A DNA stretch of 64,000 bases. Source: Pseudomonadota bacterium. GTDB lineage: Bacteria > Pseudomonadota > Gammaproteobacteria > Burkholderiales > Burkholderiaceae_B. This document shows positions 34,736 to 44,114 of the stretch, one piece after another. Made by a program: the position numbers and the translations under genes. The notes under the pieces were generated by a model. It searched no databases. It was given only the letters and a program-made list of their open reading frames with translations, and was not told the DNA's origin. How positions within the stretch are numbered: position 1 is the first letter of the stretch; each line of letters begins with the position of its first letter. The stretch lies in contig JAEWHK010000005.1 of NCBI GenBank assembly GCA_023387815.1, forward strand, positions 10,518 through 74,517. The letters are read 5' to 3'.

Positions 34736-35908
34736 ATGCAGAATATTACGATTTTCGGAGCAACCGGCTCGATTGGTGACAGTACGCTGGATATCGTGCG
34801 ACGACACCCGGATAAATTCACCATTTACGCACTCAGTGCACAACAGCGGATGGAAAAGCTCGCCGCCCTGGCTGTCGAGTTTGCAGCCAGCGTCGTTATC
34901 GTGCCCGACGTTGCTGCCGTGGATGTTTTTCGATCTCACTGGCCTCATCATCTGGCGCTGCCTGAAATTCGGCTCGGCGAAAAAGGCCTTTGTGAAACAG
35001 CCCGGGATCCGGAAACCGATTGTGTGGTGGCGGCCATTGTGGGGATCGCGGGGCTGGCTTCGGCATTTGAGGCGGCGCAGGCAGGAAAACGTATCCTGCT
35101 GGCAAATAAAGAGGCGCTGGTTGCCGCAGGTTCTCTTTTCATGCAGACTGTCCGCAACCATAATGCCGAACTGCTGCCAGTGGACAGTGAGCACAATGCC
35201 ATTTTCCAATGTCTGCAGAACGGACGAGATAAATCCCAGATTCGACGCGTGATTCTGACTGCATCGGGCGGTCCCTTTCGCGAAACACCACTGACGCAAC
35301 TGGCGGACGTGACACCAGAGCAGGCCTGTCGCCACCCGAACTGGAGCATGGGCAGGAAAATCTCTGTGGATTCGGCTACCATGCTGAATAAGGGTCTGGA
35401 GGTAATTGAGGCGCATTTCCTGTTCGATTTGCCGGCCGAACAGATTGATGTGGTCATCCATCCCGAAAGTACGATCCATTCCATGGTGGAGTTTATCGAT
35501 GGTTCACTGCTTGCCCAATTGGGCAATCCCGATATGCGTATCCCCATTTCCTACGTCATGGGTTACCCCGAACGCATTGAGAGCAGCAGCCCTGTTTTTG
35601 ATCTGCGCAAACTGCATCAACTGAATTTCTCGGTGGCAGACCATGAGCGCTTTCCCTGTCTGCGGCTGGCCTTTGAAGCACTCAGGGCAGGGCAGGCCGA
35701 GTGTATTGCGCTCAATGCCGCCAATGAAATTGCCGTCTCGCATTTTCTTGAGGGACGGCTGCGGTTTACCCAGATTGCAGATATCATCGCCCGCACGCTG
35801 GACTGGCAAAGCGGGCAGTCCGGCTCAGTCAACCATATTGATGATGTTTTTCTTCTGGACCAGGAAGTGCGTGAACGCGCCCGCCAATTTCTAACGGCCT
35901 CTGTCTGA
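34736..35908 (+). CDS. dxr: 1-deoxy-D-xylulose 5-phosphate reductoisomerase
   Basis: A 390-residue NADPH enzyme of the non-mevalonate isoprenoid pathway, making 2-C-methyl-D-erythritol 4-phosphate. NADPH-binding FGATGSIGDSTLDIVRRH starts the protein; LLPVDSEHNAIFQCLQ and SVDSATMLNKGLEVIEAHFL contain metal and substrate ligands, and FIDGSLLAQLGNPDMRIPI follows. It lies between cdsA and rseP (5 bases), supplying precursors used by uppS. Confidence 0.96.
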   Translation: MQNITIFGATGSIGDSTLDIVRRHPDKFTIYALSAQQRMEKLAALAVEFAASVVIVPDVAAVDVFRSHWPHHLALPEIRLGEKGLCETARDPETDCVVAAIVGIAGLASAFEAAQAGKRILLANKEALVAAGSLFMQTVRNHNAELLPVDSEHNAIFQCLQNGRDKSQIRRVILTASGGPFRETPLTQLADVTPEQACRHPNWSMGRKISVDSATMLNKGLEVIEAHFLFDLPAEQIDVVIHPESTIHSMVEFIDGSLLAQLGNPDMRIPISYVMGYPERIESSSPVFDLRKLHQLNFSVADHERFPCLRLAFEALRAGQAECIALNAANEIAVSHFLEGRLRFTQIADIIARTLDWQSGQSGSVNHIDDVFLLDQEVRERARQFLTASV

Positions 35909-35913
35909 ATACC

Positions 35914-37248
35914 ATGCTTTCCAGTATCGTTTTTTTCATTATTACAATCAGTATCGTGGTGGTTTTTCACGAGTTGGGCCATTATCTTGCGGCTAGACTT
36001 TGTGGCGTCCACGTAGAACGTTTTTCTCTTGGGTTTGGAAAGGTCTTGTTTCGTCGCACAGACCGTCGGGGGACCGAATGGGTCGTTTCCGCGTTGCCCC
36101 TGGGCGGCTATGTGAAACCGCTGGCGGAACCCGAGGCCGCCGGCATGCAGTCGTTGCGACGCGGCGCAATGAGTGAAAAGAATCCATGGCAGCGCATGCT
36201 GATATTTGCGGCTGGTCCAGCCTTCAGTCTGTTACTTGGCATATTGATATATTCCGGTATGTATATGGTGGGCAGTCATGTTCCCGAACCCATTCTTGGT
36301 CAGCCGGCAGTAGGCACACCCGCACAAGTTGCCGGGGTGCGCAAGGGGGATCGTGTACTGGCGCTGGATAATAAAGCCATACAGTCCTGGACAGAGATGC
36401 AGCAGCATTTGCTGGAACCAATGATCCTTGGTCAGTCTGTTGATATGAAGGTTCGTCATGCAGACGACAGCATTCAGGATCTGACCGTGGCGCTGCAGCC
36501 TGCGCCGGACAACCTGGAAAATGTGAATCTTGCGGAAAGAAACGGGCTCACCATTGACGCACCCGCGCCAAGTGCAGCCCAGGTCATCGCAGGTGGAGCA
36601 GGGGAGCAGGCAGGGTTACGCCAGGGCGATACCATCCTGCGCGCCGCGGACAGCCAGTCTCTGGATGCCCGTTCCTTCATCGATATCATTGAAAAAAGTG
36701 TAGATACACCCGTTCCTTTGGACATTCTGCGCGATGGCAGACATTTATCCCTGACTGTGATACCGCGGGCAACCCCCGAGTCTGATGGCACAGTGAAAGG
36801 CAAAATCGGCGTGGCATTGCAGTCGAACCTGCCCATGACATTCGTGCGCTACGGTTTTTTTGACAGTGTCGGTCTCGCGACCACAAAAACGTTCGACACC
36901 GCGTGGTTTTCCGTCAGAATGCTGGCCAGAATGGTTACAGGCCAGGTGTCGTGGAAAAATATCAGCGGCCCGGTAACAATTGCAGATTATGCCGGCAAAT
37001 CAGCCAGTCTGGGTATTGGGCGGTTTATCGAGTTCGTTGCACTCATCACGATCAGCATCGGGGTACTCAATCTGATACCCATTCCCGGGCTGGATGGGGG
37101 GCAAATGCTGTTTGCATTTGCTGAAATCATTCGCGGTCGCCCCTTACCGGCGTTTGTGCAGGAGAAAGGACTGGCATTTGGCTATATGCTTTTACTTGCC
37201 TTGATGGTGGTCGCCTTTCTGAATGATGTTATGCGAATCACCGGGTAA
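35914..37248 (+). CDS. rseP: RIP site-2 protease RseP
   Basis: A 444-residue intramembrane zinc protease that cleaves anti-sigma factors in the envelope stress response. The zinc motif HELGH is at residues 19-23, within the first helix; two PDZ-like regions occupy the periplasmic part (VAGVRKGDRVLALD and EQAGLRQGDTILRA); the C-terminal LIPIPGLDGGQML carries the third zinc ligand. Next to bamA, as usual. Confidence 0.95.
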   Translation: MLSSIVFFIITISIVVVFHELGHYLAARLCGVHVERFSLGFGKVLFRRTDRRGTEWVVSALPLGGYVKPLAEPEAAGMQSLRRGAMSEKNPWQRMLIFAAGPAFSLLLGILIYSGMYMVGSHVPEPILGQPAVGTPAQVAGVRKGDRVLALDNKAIQSWTEMQQHLLEPMILGQSVDMKVRHADDSIQDLTVALQPAPDNLENVNLAERNGLTIDAPAPSAAQVIAGGAGEQAGLRQGDTILRAADSQSLDARSFIDIIEKSVDTPVPLDILRDGRHLSLTVIPRATPESDGTVKGKIGVALQSNLPMTFVRYGFFDSVGLATTKTFDTAWFSVRMLARMVTGQVSWKNISGPVTIADYAGKSASLGIGRFIEFVALITISIGVLNLIPIPGLDGGQMLFAFAEIIRGRPLPAFVQEKGLAFGYMLLLALMVVAFLNDVMRITG

Positions 37249-37312
37249 CAGCTTTCAAACAGCAGCCTGATGGCATTCAGGCCGCTAACGTATTAACATA
37301 CAAGGAAATTTG

Positions 37313-37342
37313 CTGACAAGTCGCCGGGTTCTGACATACAAT
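37313..37342 (+). promoter_or_regulatory. candidate sigma70 promoter of bamA
   Basis: CTGACA (37313-37318), 18-base spacer, TACAAT (37337-37342), 40 bases before the bamA ATG. The gap from rseP to bamA is 134 bases, so a separate start for the outer-membrane genes is plausible. No sigma-E type site was evident to me. Confidence 0.35.
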
Positions 37343-37382
37343 TTAGCGCTTATGCATATCCGTATCCACAAGGAAAGTCCGA

Positions 37383-39752
37383 ATGTCTTTGAGACAGCCT
37401 AGTTCAATGAAAAAGAAGGCGATACCGGCTCTGGTCGCCATGCTCCTCCTTCCGCAAGCATCTTTCGCATTTGCGCCCTTTGTGGTGCAGGACATCCAGG
37501 TAAAAGGATTACGCAGTACCGATCCTTCCACGCTGTTCAATTATGTACCAGCGCGTGTCGGCAAGCAGTTTACCGAAGCGCAGGCCACAGATTCCGTCAA
37601 ACGGCTGTATGCAACGGGCCTGTTCAATGACGTGGATATCTCCACACGCAACAATATCGTTTACGTGAATGTTGTTGAGCGGCCGGTCATTACCTCGGTC
37701 ACCTTTGATGGCATGAAGGCCTTTGACAGCAAGACCATTACCGAATCACTGCAGGGTGTGGGATTCGGAGCCGGACGTGCCTACGACGAAGCGCTGCTTG
37801 AGCGCGCCCGCAATGAAATCAAGGCCCAGTATGTTGCCAAGGGCCATTACGGTACCGAAGTCAATTCTTCCATCACGCCACTGCCAAACAACCGTGTAGG
37901 TATCAATTTCGCCGTACAGGAAAGCGGGATTTCGCGCATCCGCGACATTCATTTTGTCGGTAACGAGGCCTTTTCCGAAGGTACTCTGCGCGACCAGATG
38001 GACATGACCACACCGGGCTATATGACCTGGTACACGGGGTCAGACAAGTATTCCCGTGAAAAACTGGACAAGGATACCGAATCAATCCGCAAGTACTATA
38101 TGGATCGCGGCTATCTGGACTTCAACATGGATGCGCCGCAGGTCAACATTACACCTGACCGTGAAGACATCAACATCAATCTGACGGTGAACGAAGGAAA
38201 GCCATACAAGCTGCGCAAAGTGCAGCTGGCCGGCAACCTGATGGGCCTGAATAACGAACTGCAGGCACTCATCAAGCCTAAAGTCGGTGAAACCTATAGC
38301 GAAGAACGCGCCAAAGAAACCACAGATGCCATCAAGAGTTATCTGGGCGGACTCGGCTACGCTTTTGCCAACGTCAACGCCAATCCTGTTCCAGACAAAG
38401 AAACGCAGGAAGCCGATCTGACATTCTTCGTGGATCCAGGCCGTCGCGTCTATGTGAACCGAATCAATATTGGCGGCAACACACGCACACGTGATGAGGT
38501 CATTCGCCGCGAGATGCGTCAACAGGAAGCCGGCTGGTATGACGAGACTCGTCTGTCACAGTCCAAAGACCGCGTCAATCGTCTGGGCTATTTCAACTCC
38601 GTTGATGTTACGCAAATGCCTGTACAGGGTACAGACGATCAGGTTGACGTCAATGTAGACGTCAAGGAAAAACCAACTGGTCTGATCAATCTGGGTGTGG
38701 GCTACGGTACGTCCGACAAGCTGTCATTTACTGCAGGAATCAGTCAGGAGAACGTTTTCGGCTCTGGTACCGATCTGGGACTGCAGCTGAACACCAGCAA
38801 ACGTTATCGTAATATCAGCCTGACTCACACCGATCCTTACTGGACAACCAGTGGTATCAGTCGTACGACATCGCTTTATTACCGGACCGAACGTCCGCTG
38901 AATTACAACGTAGAGCAGGACGAAGATTCCTACCGGACCCGTACCATTGGTCTGGGCATGAACTTTGGTGTGCCCATTTCCGAAAACGATCGCATCATCA
39001 TGGGTGCGACCTTCGAAAACAGTAACATCAAGCTTCCAAGTACCGATTCCGGTTACCTGATTCCACAGGCATACCGAGATTTTGTTGAGGACTATGGCAG
39101 GTCTACCAATACGGTCCTGCTCAATCTGGGATGGCGCAAAGATACGCGTGACAATGCACTGGCTCCGACTCGCGGCTATCTGAGTTCTGTTTCCGGTACA
39201 CTGGGTGTGGGTGATCTGAAATACTATATGCTTAGCGGCCAGCAACAGTATTATCTGCCCCTGGGCAAAGACTACACGCTGGCGTTCAATCTGAGTGCAG
39301 ATTACGGTCGTTCTCTGTCCAGTGACAAGCCATTTCCCGTCATCAAAAACATCTACGCCGGGGGTATCGGTTCTGTCCGCGGCTATGAAGGCGCCTCTCT
39401 GGGCCCTCGTGACGTTGTGAGCGGCGATTATCTGGGGGGGTCGACACGAGTCGTTGGTAACGTACAGTTATATCTTCCTTTCCCAGGTACGCATAACGAT
39501 CGCACATTGCGCTGGTTTGTTTTTGCCGATGCTGGTAAGGTGGGCACGTCAGGCAAGGCATCATGCACTACCGGTAACGATAATGAAGGTGGTCTGGTTG
39601 AAGATCCTTGCGGATGGCGGTATTCGACTGGTGTCGGTCTGTCCTGGCAGTCTCCGCTGGGCCCGCTGGAAATTTCCTACGCGCATCCGATTCGTCCGAA
39701 ACCGGGTGATAACAAACAGAAATTCCAGTTCCAGATCGGTACATCGTTCTGA
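37383..39752 (+). CDS. bamA: outer membrane protein assembly factor BamA
   Basis: A 789-residue outer-membrane protein, the core of the machine that inserts beta-barrels. A signal peptide (basic KKK, then IPALVAMLLLPQASFAFA) is followed by five POTRA domains (about residues 35-435; starts FVVQDIQVKGLRSTDPSTLF) and a 16-strand barrel ending in FQIGTSF, with the terminal Phe typical of barrels. The GSVRGYEGASLGPRD segment is the conserved barrel loop with the VRGF-type motif. The ATG at 37383 has AAGGAA six bases upstream, giving eight residues before an internal Met that could also start the signal peptide. Confidence 0.95.
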   Translation: MSLRQPSSMKKKAIPALVAMLLLPQASFAFAPFVVQDIQVKGLRSTDPSTLFNYVPARVGKQFTEAQATDSVKRLYATGLFNDVDISTRNNIVYVNVVERPVITSVTFDGMKAFDSKTITESLQGVGFGAGRAYDEALLERARNEIKAQYVAKGHYGTEVNSSITPLPNNRVGINFAVQESGISRIRDIHFVGNEAFSEGTLRDQMDMTTPGYMTWYTGSDKYSREKLDKDTESIRKYYMDRGYLDFNMDAPQVNITPDREDININLTVNEGKPYKLRKVQLAGNLMGLNNELQALIKPKVGETYSEERAKETTDAIKSYLGGLGYAFANVNANPVPDKETQEADLTFFVDPGRRVYVNRINIGGNTRTRDEVIRREMRQQEAGWYDETRLSQSKDRVNRLGYFNSVDVTQMPVQGTDDQVDVNVDVKEKPTGLINLGVGYGTSDKLSFTAGISQENVFGSGTDLGLQLNTSKRYRNISLTHTDPYWTTSGISRTTSLYYRTERPLNYNVEQDEDSYRTRTIGLGMNFGVPISENDRIIMGATFENSNIKLPSTDSGYLIPQAYRDFVEDYGRSTNTVLLNLGWRKDTRDNALAPTRGYLSSVSGTLGVGDLKYYMLSGQQQYYLPLGKDYTLAFNLSADYGRSLSSDKPFPVIKNIYAGGIGSVRGYEGASLGPRDVVSGDYLGGSTRVVGNVQLYLPFPGTHNDRTLRWFVFADAGKVGTSGKASCTTGNDNEGGLVEDPCGWRYSTGVGLSWQSPLGPLEISYAHPIRPKPGDNKQKFQFQIGTSF

Positions 39753-39783
39753 TTTTTGTCTTGCGTATTCTGCTGTAACATAT

Positions 39784-39810
39784 CTGCACCCGCGTGACGC
39801 GGGAATGCAG
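39784..39810. repeat. palindromic hairpin between bamA and skp
   Basis: CTGCA-CCCGCG (39784-39794) pairs with CGCGGG-AA-TGCAG (39798-39810), a TGA loop and a two-base bulge. It lacks a U-tract and resembles dispersed REP-like palindromes with CCCGC/GCGGGAATG arms; it may protect the bamA 3' end. Confidence 0.5.
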
Positions 39811-39867
39811 ATGCCAGCGGCCGCTTTTTAACGCTATAATCAATTTTTTCTCTGAAGGTTAATGTAT

Positions 39868-40485
39868 ATGAGTTTTAGCTTGGCAAACACGAAGTTCAAT
39901 AAACGCACAATTGCCCAGTTGCTTGTGGCTTCTGTGCTCGGCGTTTCTGCATCTTCTGTTGCATTTGCGCAAACCGCAGGCAAAGCCGCAGACAAGAAAT
40001 CCACGACGTCAGGCAGCACCGCGTCGGCTTCTCAGAGCGCGCCTGTCAGCAACATTAAAATCGGCTTCGTCAACACAGAAAAAATCCTCCGCGATTCGGC
40101 ACCTGCCAAGGACGCGCAGGCCAAAATCGAAAATGAGTTCAAGAAGCGTGACACCGAACTTCAGAAACTGGCCAGCACCTTGCGCAGCAAATATGAAAGT
40201 TTTGACAAGAACGCGCCTGTGATGTCCGATGCGGATCGCACCAAGGCTCAGCGCGAACTGTCTGATCTTGATACCGATCTGCAACGCAAACGTCGCGAAT
40301 TCCAGGAAGACTTCAACCGTCGTCGTAACGAAGCGTTTTCCGGCATTGTGGAAAAAGCAAATGCAGCAATCAAAAGTATTGCCGAAAAAGAGAATTACGA
40401 CCTGATCGTTCAGGACGCGGTAACTGTCAGCCCACGTATTGATATTACCGATACCGTTATTAAAGCGCTCGATAGCGGCAAGTAA
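39868..40485 (+). CDS. skp: periplasmic chaperone Skp/OmpH family
   Basis: A 205-residue exported chaperone that holds unfolded outer-membrane proteins on the way to BamA. A signal peptide (TIAQLLVASVLGVSASSVAFAQ) is followed by a Ser/Ala/Thr-rich spacer of about 35 residues, then the OmpH core beginning IKIGFVNTEKILRD with long coiled helices rich in Lys, Glu and Arg. The ATG at 39868 sits nine bases after GAAGG; the ATG at 39862 is only three bases from it. A TATAAT at 39835-39840 may belong to a promoter. It lies two bases before lpxD. Confidence 0.88.
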   Translation: MSFSLANTKFNKRTIAQLLVASVLGVSASSVAFAQTAGKAADKKSTTSGSTASASQSAPVSNIKIGFVNTEKILRDSAPAKDAQAKIENEFKKRDTELQKLASTLRSKYESFDKNAPVMSDADRTKAQRELSDLDTDLQRKRREFQEDFNRRRNEAFSGIVEKANAAIKSIAEKENYDLIVQDAVTVSPRIDITDTVIKALDSGK

Positions 40486-40487
40486 TC

Positions 40488-41573
40488 ATGAAGCAGGCTC
40501 CGGACACTGTTCACACGGTAACGCTGGATCGCCTGCTTGCTGCAGCCGATACGCAGGGACTGGAATGGGAAATTTACAACCCGCAGGGCAGGCCCATGCC
40601 GGAGATTTCCGGTATCGCTTCCCTGAACAGTGCGACTGACCAGTCCCTAAGCTTTCTTTCCAATCCGAAGTTCTTCGGACAACTCTCTACGACAAAGGCG
40701 GCGGCCGTCCTGTTGCCCGCTCGCGCGCTGGAACATCTCCCGGAGCAGACGCCATTTATGGTGGTTTGTTGCGAGAACCCTTATCTGCTCTACGCGCGCC
40801 TGAGCCAATGGTTTGAAAAGCAGCGCCGTGCCGGCATTCCTCGCTCAATCCATCCTACGGCTGTCATTCACGAATCTGTGCATCTGGGAAATAACGTTTC
40901 CATTGGGGCGCATGCCGTCATTGAAGAAAACTCGCATATTGCAGATGGCGTGACTATCGGTCCGGGATGTATTCTAGGTCGTAATTGTCATGTCGGTGCA
41001 GACAGCCTTTTACATGCGCGGGTAACGTTCTATGATGACGTCCGTATTGGAGAGCGCTGCATTATTCATAGCGGAGCAGTGCTGGGCGCCGATGGTTTCG
41101 GCTTTGCGCCCGATGCCACCCACGAGGCGGGAGCCTGGTCCAAAATCGTACAGTTTGGCGGTGTGGTGGTTGGGAACGACGTTGAAATCGGCGCAAATAC
41201 GACGATTGATCGTGGCGCCCTGGACGACACCATTGTTGGCAACGGCGTCAAACTGGATAATCTGATCATGATCGGCCACAACGTGCAGATCGGCGATCAT
41301 ACCGCCATGGCGGGTTGCGTCGGTGTCGCGGGTTCTACGGTGATTGGCAAGCGTTGCACCCTGGCGGGAGCTGCCATGCTGGCGGGACACATTACGCTGG
41401 CCGATGATGTGCATATTTCAGGCGCTTCGGGTGTTATGTCCGACCTGACCAAACCGGGGCGCTACACAGCTGTATTTCCCTTGGCTGAGCATTCTGTCTG
41501 GCAGAAAAATGCCGCAGTTTTGTCTCAGCTTGCACAATTACGTCGACGAATTCGCGATCTGGAAAAGGCCTAA
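40488..41573 (+). CDS. lpxD: UDP-3-O-acylglucosamine N-acyltransferase
   Basis: A 361-residue acyltransferase adding the second hydroxyacyl chain in lipid A synthesis. The N-terminal UDP-binding domain ends with SIHPTAVIHESVHLG, then left-handed beta-helix hexapeptide repeats cover about residues 115-310 (ADGFGFAPD and MIGHNVQIGDHTAMAGCVG, with the catalytic His in the latter region). A C-terminal helix ends it. It starts the lpxD-fabZ-lpxA-lpxB lipid A group. Confidence 0.95.
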   Translation: MKQAPDTVHTVTLDRLLAAADTQGLEWEIYNPQGRPMPEISGIASLNSATDQSLSFLSNPKFFGQLSTTKAAAVLLPARALEHLPEQTPFMVVCCENPYLLYARLSQWFEKQRRAGIPRSIHPTAVIHESVHLGNNVSIGAHAVIEENSHIADGVTIGPGCILGRNCHVGADSLLHARVTFYDDVRIGERCIIHSGAVLGADGFGFAPDATHEAGAWSKIVQFGGVVVGNDVEIGANTTIDRGALDDTIVGNGVKLDNLIMIGHNVQIGDHTAMAGCVGVAGSTVIGKRCTLAGAAMLAGHITLADDVHISGASGVMSDLTKPGRYTAVFPLAEHSVWQKNAAVLSQLAQLRRRIRDLEKA

Positions 41574-41676
41574 TATCTGTCCTCCGACGGGGCTGGTCGC
41601 TATTTGCCGACGAAATTGTCTAAAATCTGGTTTATCCCAATACGTATAACACTTTCTTATTATTACAGGATTACTC

Positions 41677-42132
41677 ATGCAAGTTGACATTCAAAGCATT
41701 ATGGCGCGGCTTCCCCATCGCTATCCGATGCTACTTGTAGACAGAGTCCTGGAAATGGTGCCTGGTAAAAGCATTGTCGCCATCAAGAACGTGACAGTCA
41801 ACGAGCCATTTTTCAATGGCCATTTTCCCGGGCGTCCCGTGATGCCGGGCGTGCTGATCATTGAAGCACTTGCCCAGGCCGCTGCCATCTTTTCCTTTGC
41901 GGACGAGAATGGCTGCACTCACGACATATCGCGCAAAGCCTACTATCTGGTTGGCGTCGATAACGCGCGTTTTCGCAAGCCTGTGATTCCGGGTGATCAG
42001 CTCAAGCTTGAGGTTTCTGCCGATCGCATCAGCAAAGTCATCTGCAAATACAGTGCCCGTGCTACCGTAGATGGTGCAGTGGTCGCAGAAGCGGCCATCA
42101 TGTGTGCCATTCGTGACCTGGACGAACAATGA
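41677..42132 (+). CDS. fabZ: 3-hydroxyacyl-ACP dehydratase FabZ
   Basis: A 151-residue hot-dog fold dehydratase of type II fatty acid synthesis. LPHRYPMLLVDRVLEM and NEPFFNGHFPGRPVMPGVL carry the active-site His, and LIIEALAQAA the Glu. It competes with LpxA for hydroxymyristoyl-ACP, which explains its position between lpxD and lpxA. Its stop overlaps the lpxA start by four bases. Confidence 0.96.
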   Translation: MQVDIQSIMARLPHRYPMLLVDRVLEMVPGKSIVAIKNVTVNEPFFNGHFPGRPVMPGVLIIEALAQAAAIFSFADENGCTHDISRKAYYLVGVDNARFRKPVIPGDQLKLEVSADRISKVICKYSARATVDGAVVAEAAIMCAIRDLDEQ

Positions 42133-42923
42133 GCGATCTTATTCACCCTACAGCCGTTATCCATGACGGAGCAACATTGCATCCCTCCGTCAGGGTAGGC
42201 CCATATTCAGTTATTCATAGTGGCGTTTCCATTGATGAAGGAACAGTTGTCGGCGAGCATTGCGTCATCGACGGCCTGACCCGGATTGGCAAAAACAATG
42301 TGTTCTACCGTTTCTGCTCCATTGGTGGAAATCCGCAGGACAAGAAGTATGCCGGCGAAAAAACCTCGCTGGAAATCGGTGACGGCAATACCATTCGGGA
42401 ATTCGTGACCATCAATACCGGCACTGTGCAGGATGTGGGTACCACCCGGCTTGGTGATGACAACTGGATCATGGCCTATGTGCATATCGCCCATGACTGC
42501 CAGATTGGCAATCACACGATACTGGCCAATGCCGTGCAGCTGGCCGGACATATCCATATCGACGACTGGGCCATCGTGGGCGGCAGCTCTGCCGCGCATC
42601 AATACATCCACATCGGCGCTCACTCCATGACGGGCGGCATGAGTGCCATCCGTCAGGATATTCCTCCCTACATTCTGGGAGCAGGGCAGCCTTACCGGCC
42701 TGCAGGCGTTAATACGGAAGGCCTGAAGCGTCGCGGTTTTACGCCCGAGCAGATTCACGCCATCAAGGATGCATATAAATTGATATACATGCGCAAACTA
42801 ACGTCTGCTGAAGCAGCGGAGGAAATTGCGCGCTATCAACAGGACCATCCGGACACGGCCAGTGTGCTGGAACCCTTTATTACATTCTTTGAAACGGCAT
42901 CGCGCGGCGTCAGTCGAGGATGA
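42129..42923 (+). CDS. lpxA: UDP-N-acetylglucosamine acyltransferase
   Basis: A 264-residue trimeric acyltransferase, first step of lipid A synthesis. Hexapeptide repeats cover residues 2-190 starting IHPTAVIHDGATLHPSV; FCSIGGNPQDKKYAGE and the catalytic His region MAYVHIAHDCQIGNHTI are present, then the C-terminal helical domain with GLKRRGFTPEQI. ATGA overlaps join it to fabZ upstream and lpxB downstream. Confidence 0.96.
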   Translation: MSDLIHPTAVIHDGATLHPSVRVGPYSVIHSGVSIDEGTVVGEHCVIDGLTRIGKNNVFYRFCSIGGNPQDKKYAGEKTSLEIGDGNTIREFVTINTGTVQDVGTTRLGDDNWIMAYVHIAHDCQIGNHTILANAVQLAGHIHIDDWAIVGGSSAAHQYIHIGAHSMTGGMSAIRQDIPPYILGAGQPYRPAGVNTEGLKRRGFTPEQIHAIKDAYKLIYMRKLTSAEAAEEIARYQQDHPDTASVLEPFITFFETASRGVSRG

Positions 42924-44089
42924 GCCTTAGCCTGTCTGTTGTGGCGGGAGAGCCCTCCGGGGACCTGATTGCTTCCCGCGTCATACGCGGACTTCGCCAG
43001 CGTGATCCACAGTTGTCGGTGTCCGGCATTGGCGGACCCGAAATGGAGCATGAGGGCACGAAGATTCTGTATCCCATGGACGATCTGTCTGTCTTTGGTT
43101 ATGTGGATGCCCTCAAGAATCTTCCTCGCCTGATTCATACCCACCTTCGCTTTCGGGCATCGGTTCTGAAACAGCGTCCGGACGTCTTTCTTGGCGTTGA
43201 CGCGCCCGATTTCAACCTCCGGCTTGAATCGCATTTGCGCAAGCGCGGCATTCCCACCGTCCATTTCGTGGGCCCCTCCATCTGGGCCTGGCGCTACGAA
43301 CGTATTCATAAGATCCGCGAGGCGGTTTCCCACATGCTGGTGTTGTTTCCGTTCGAAGAGGAAATCTACCGCAAGGAAGGAATACCGGTCACTTATGTGG
43401 GTCATCCGCTGGCTGCACAGATTCCCGAAAACCCCGATAAGATCGCCGCGCGCCGGCGATTGGGCATCGAAACCGAAGGCCGGATTCTGGCCATTTTGCC
43501 GGGCAGTCGCGCCTCGGAGATCGCACAGCTTGCCCCCCGGTTTCTGCAGGCTGCTGCGCAATTGCAGAAAGACGATCCATCACTGCGCTTTATTGTCCCG
43601 CTGGTCAATGCAGCGCGCGAGGCGCAGTTTAACGCCATTTTGTCCGAACATCCGCTGCCTAATCTGCAGTGTTTCCGAAATCGGGTAGCCGATCATCCCA
43701 TTGCCTGGGACATTATGGAGGCTTGCGATGCTGCGCTGGTAGCCAGTGGGACTGCAACGCTGGAAACGGCCCTTTTCAAGCGCCCCATGGTCATTTCCTA
43801 TGTGCTGACGCCGCTGATGCGGCGCCTGATGGAATGGAAATCCGGTCAGGATGGCCCGACGCTGCCCTGGGTGGGACTGCCTAACGTATTGTTGCGTGAG
43901 TTTGCCGTACCCGAATTGCTGCAGGAAGCGGCAACACCGGACAATCTGGCCAGGGCTTGTGTGAAGGCGCTGACTGATACGAATTATATTGATGAGACAC
44001 AGGCGAAATTTCGCCAATTGCATCGTGAGCTGAGCCGGGATACGGCAGCGCTGGCGGCGGAGGCTATTCTTGCGACGGCGCGCGGCTGA
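42920..44089 (+). CDS. lpxB: lipid-A-disaccharide synthase
   Basis: A 389-residue GT-B glycosyltransferase condensing UDP-2,3-diacylglucosamine and lipid X. It begins LSVVAGEPSGDLIASRVI, contains VFLGVDAPDFNLRLESHLRK, FVGPSIWAWRYERIHKI and the nucleotide-binding LAILPGSRASEIAQLAPRFL; VASGTATLETALFKRPMVISY is the C-terminal donor site. Completes the lpx group before rnhB. Confidence 0.96.
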   Translation: MSLSLSVVAGEPSGDLIASRVIRGLRQRDPQLSVSGIGGPEMEHEGTKILYPMDDLSVFGYVDALKNLPRLIHTHLRFRASVLKQRPDVFLGVDAPDFNLRLESHLRKRGIPTVHFVGPSIWAWRYERIHKIREAVSHMLVLFPFEEEIYRKEGIPVTYVGHPLAAQIPENPDKIAARRRLGIETEGRILAILPGSRASEIAQLAPRFLQAAAQLQKDDPSLRFIVPLVNAAREAQFNAILSEHPLPNLQCFRNRVADHPIAWDIMEACDAALVASGTATLETALFKRPMVISYVLTPLMRRLMEWKSGQDGPTLPWVGLPNVLLREFAVPELLQEAATPDNLARACVKALTDTNYIDETQAKFRQLHRELSRDTAALAAEAILATARG

Positions 44090-44114
44090 ACGACTTCTCT
44101 TTGGCGATTTGCCC

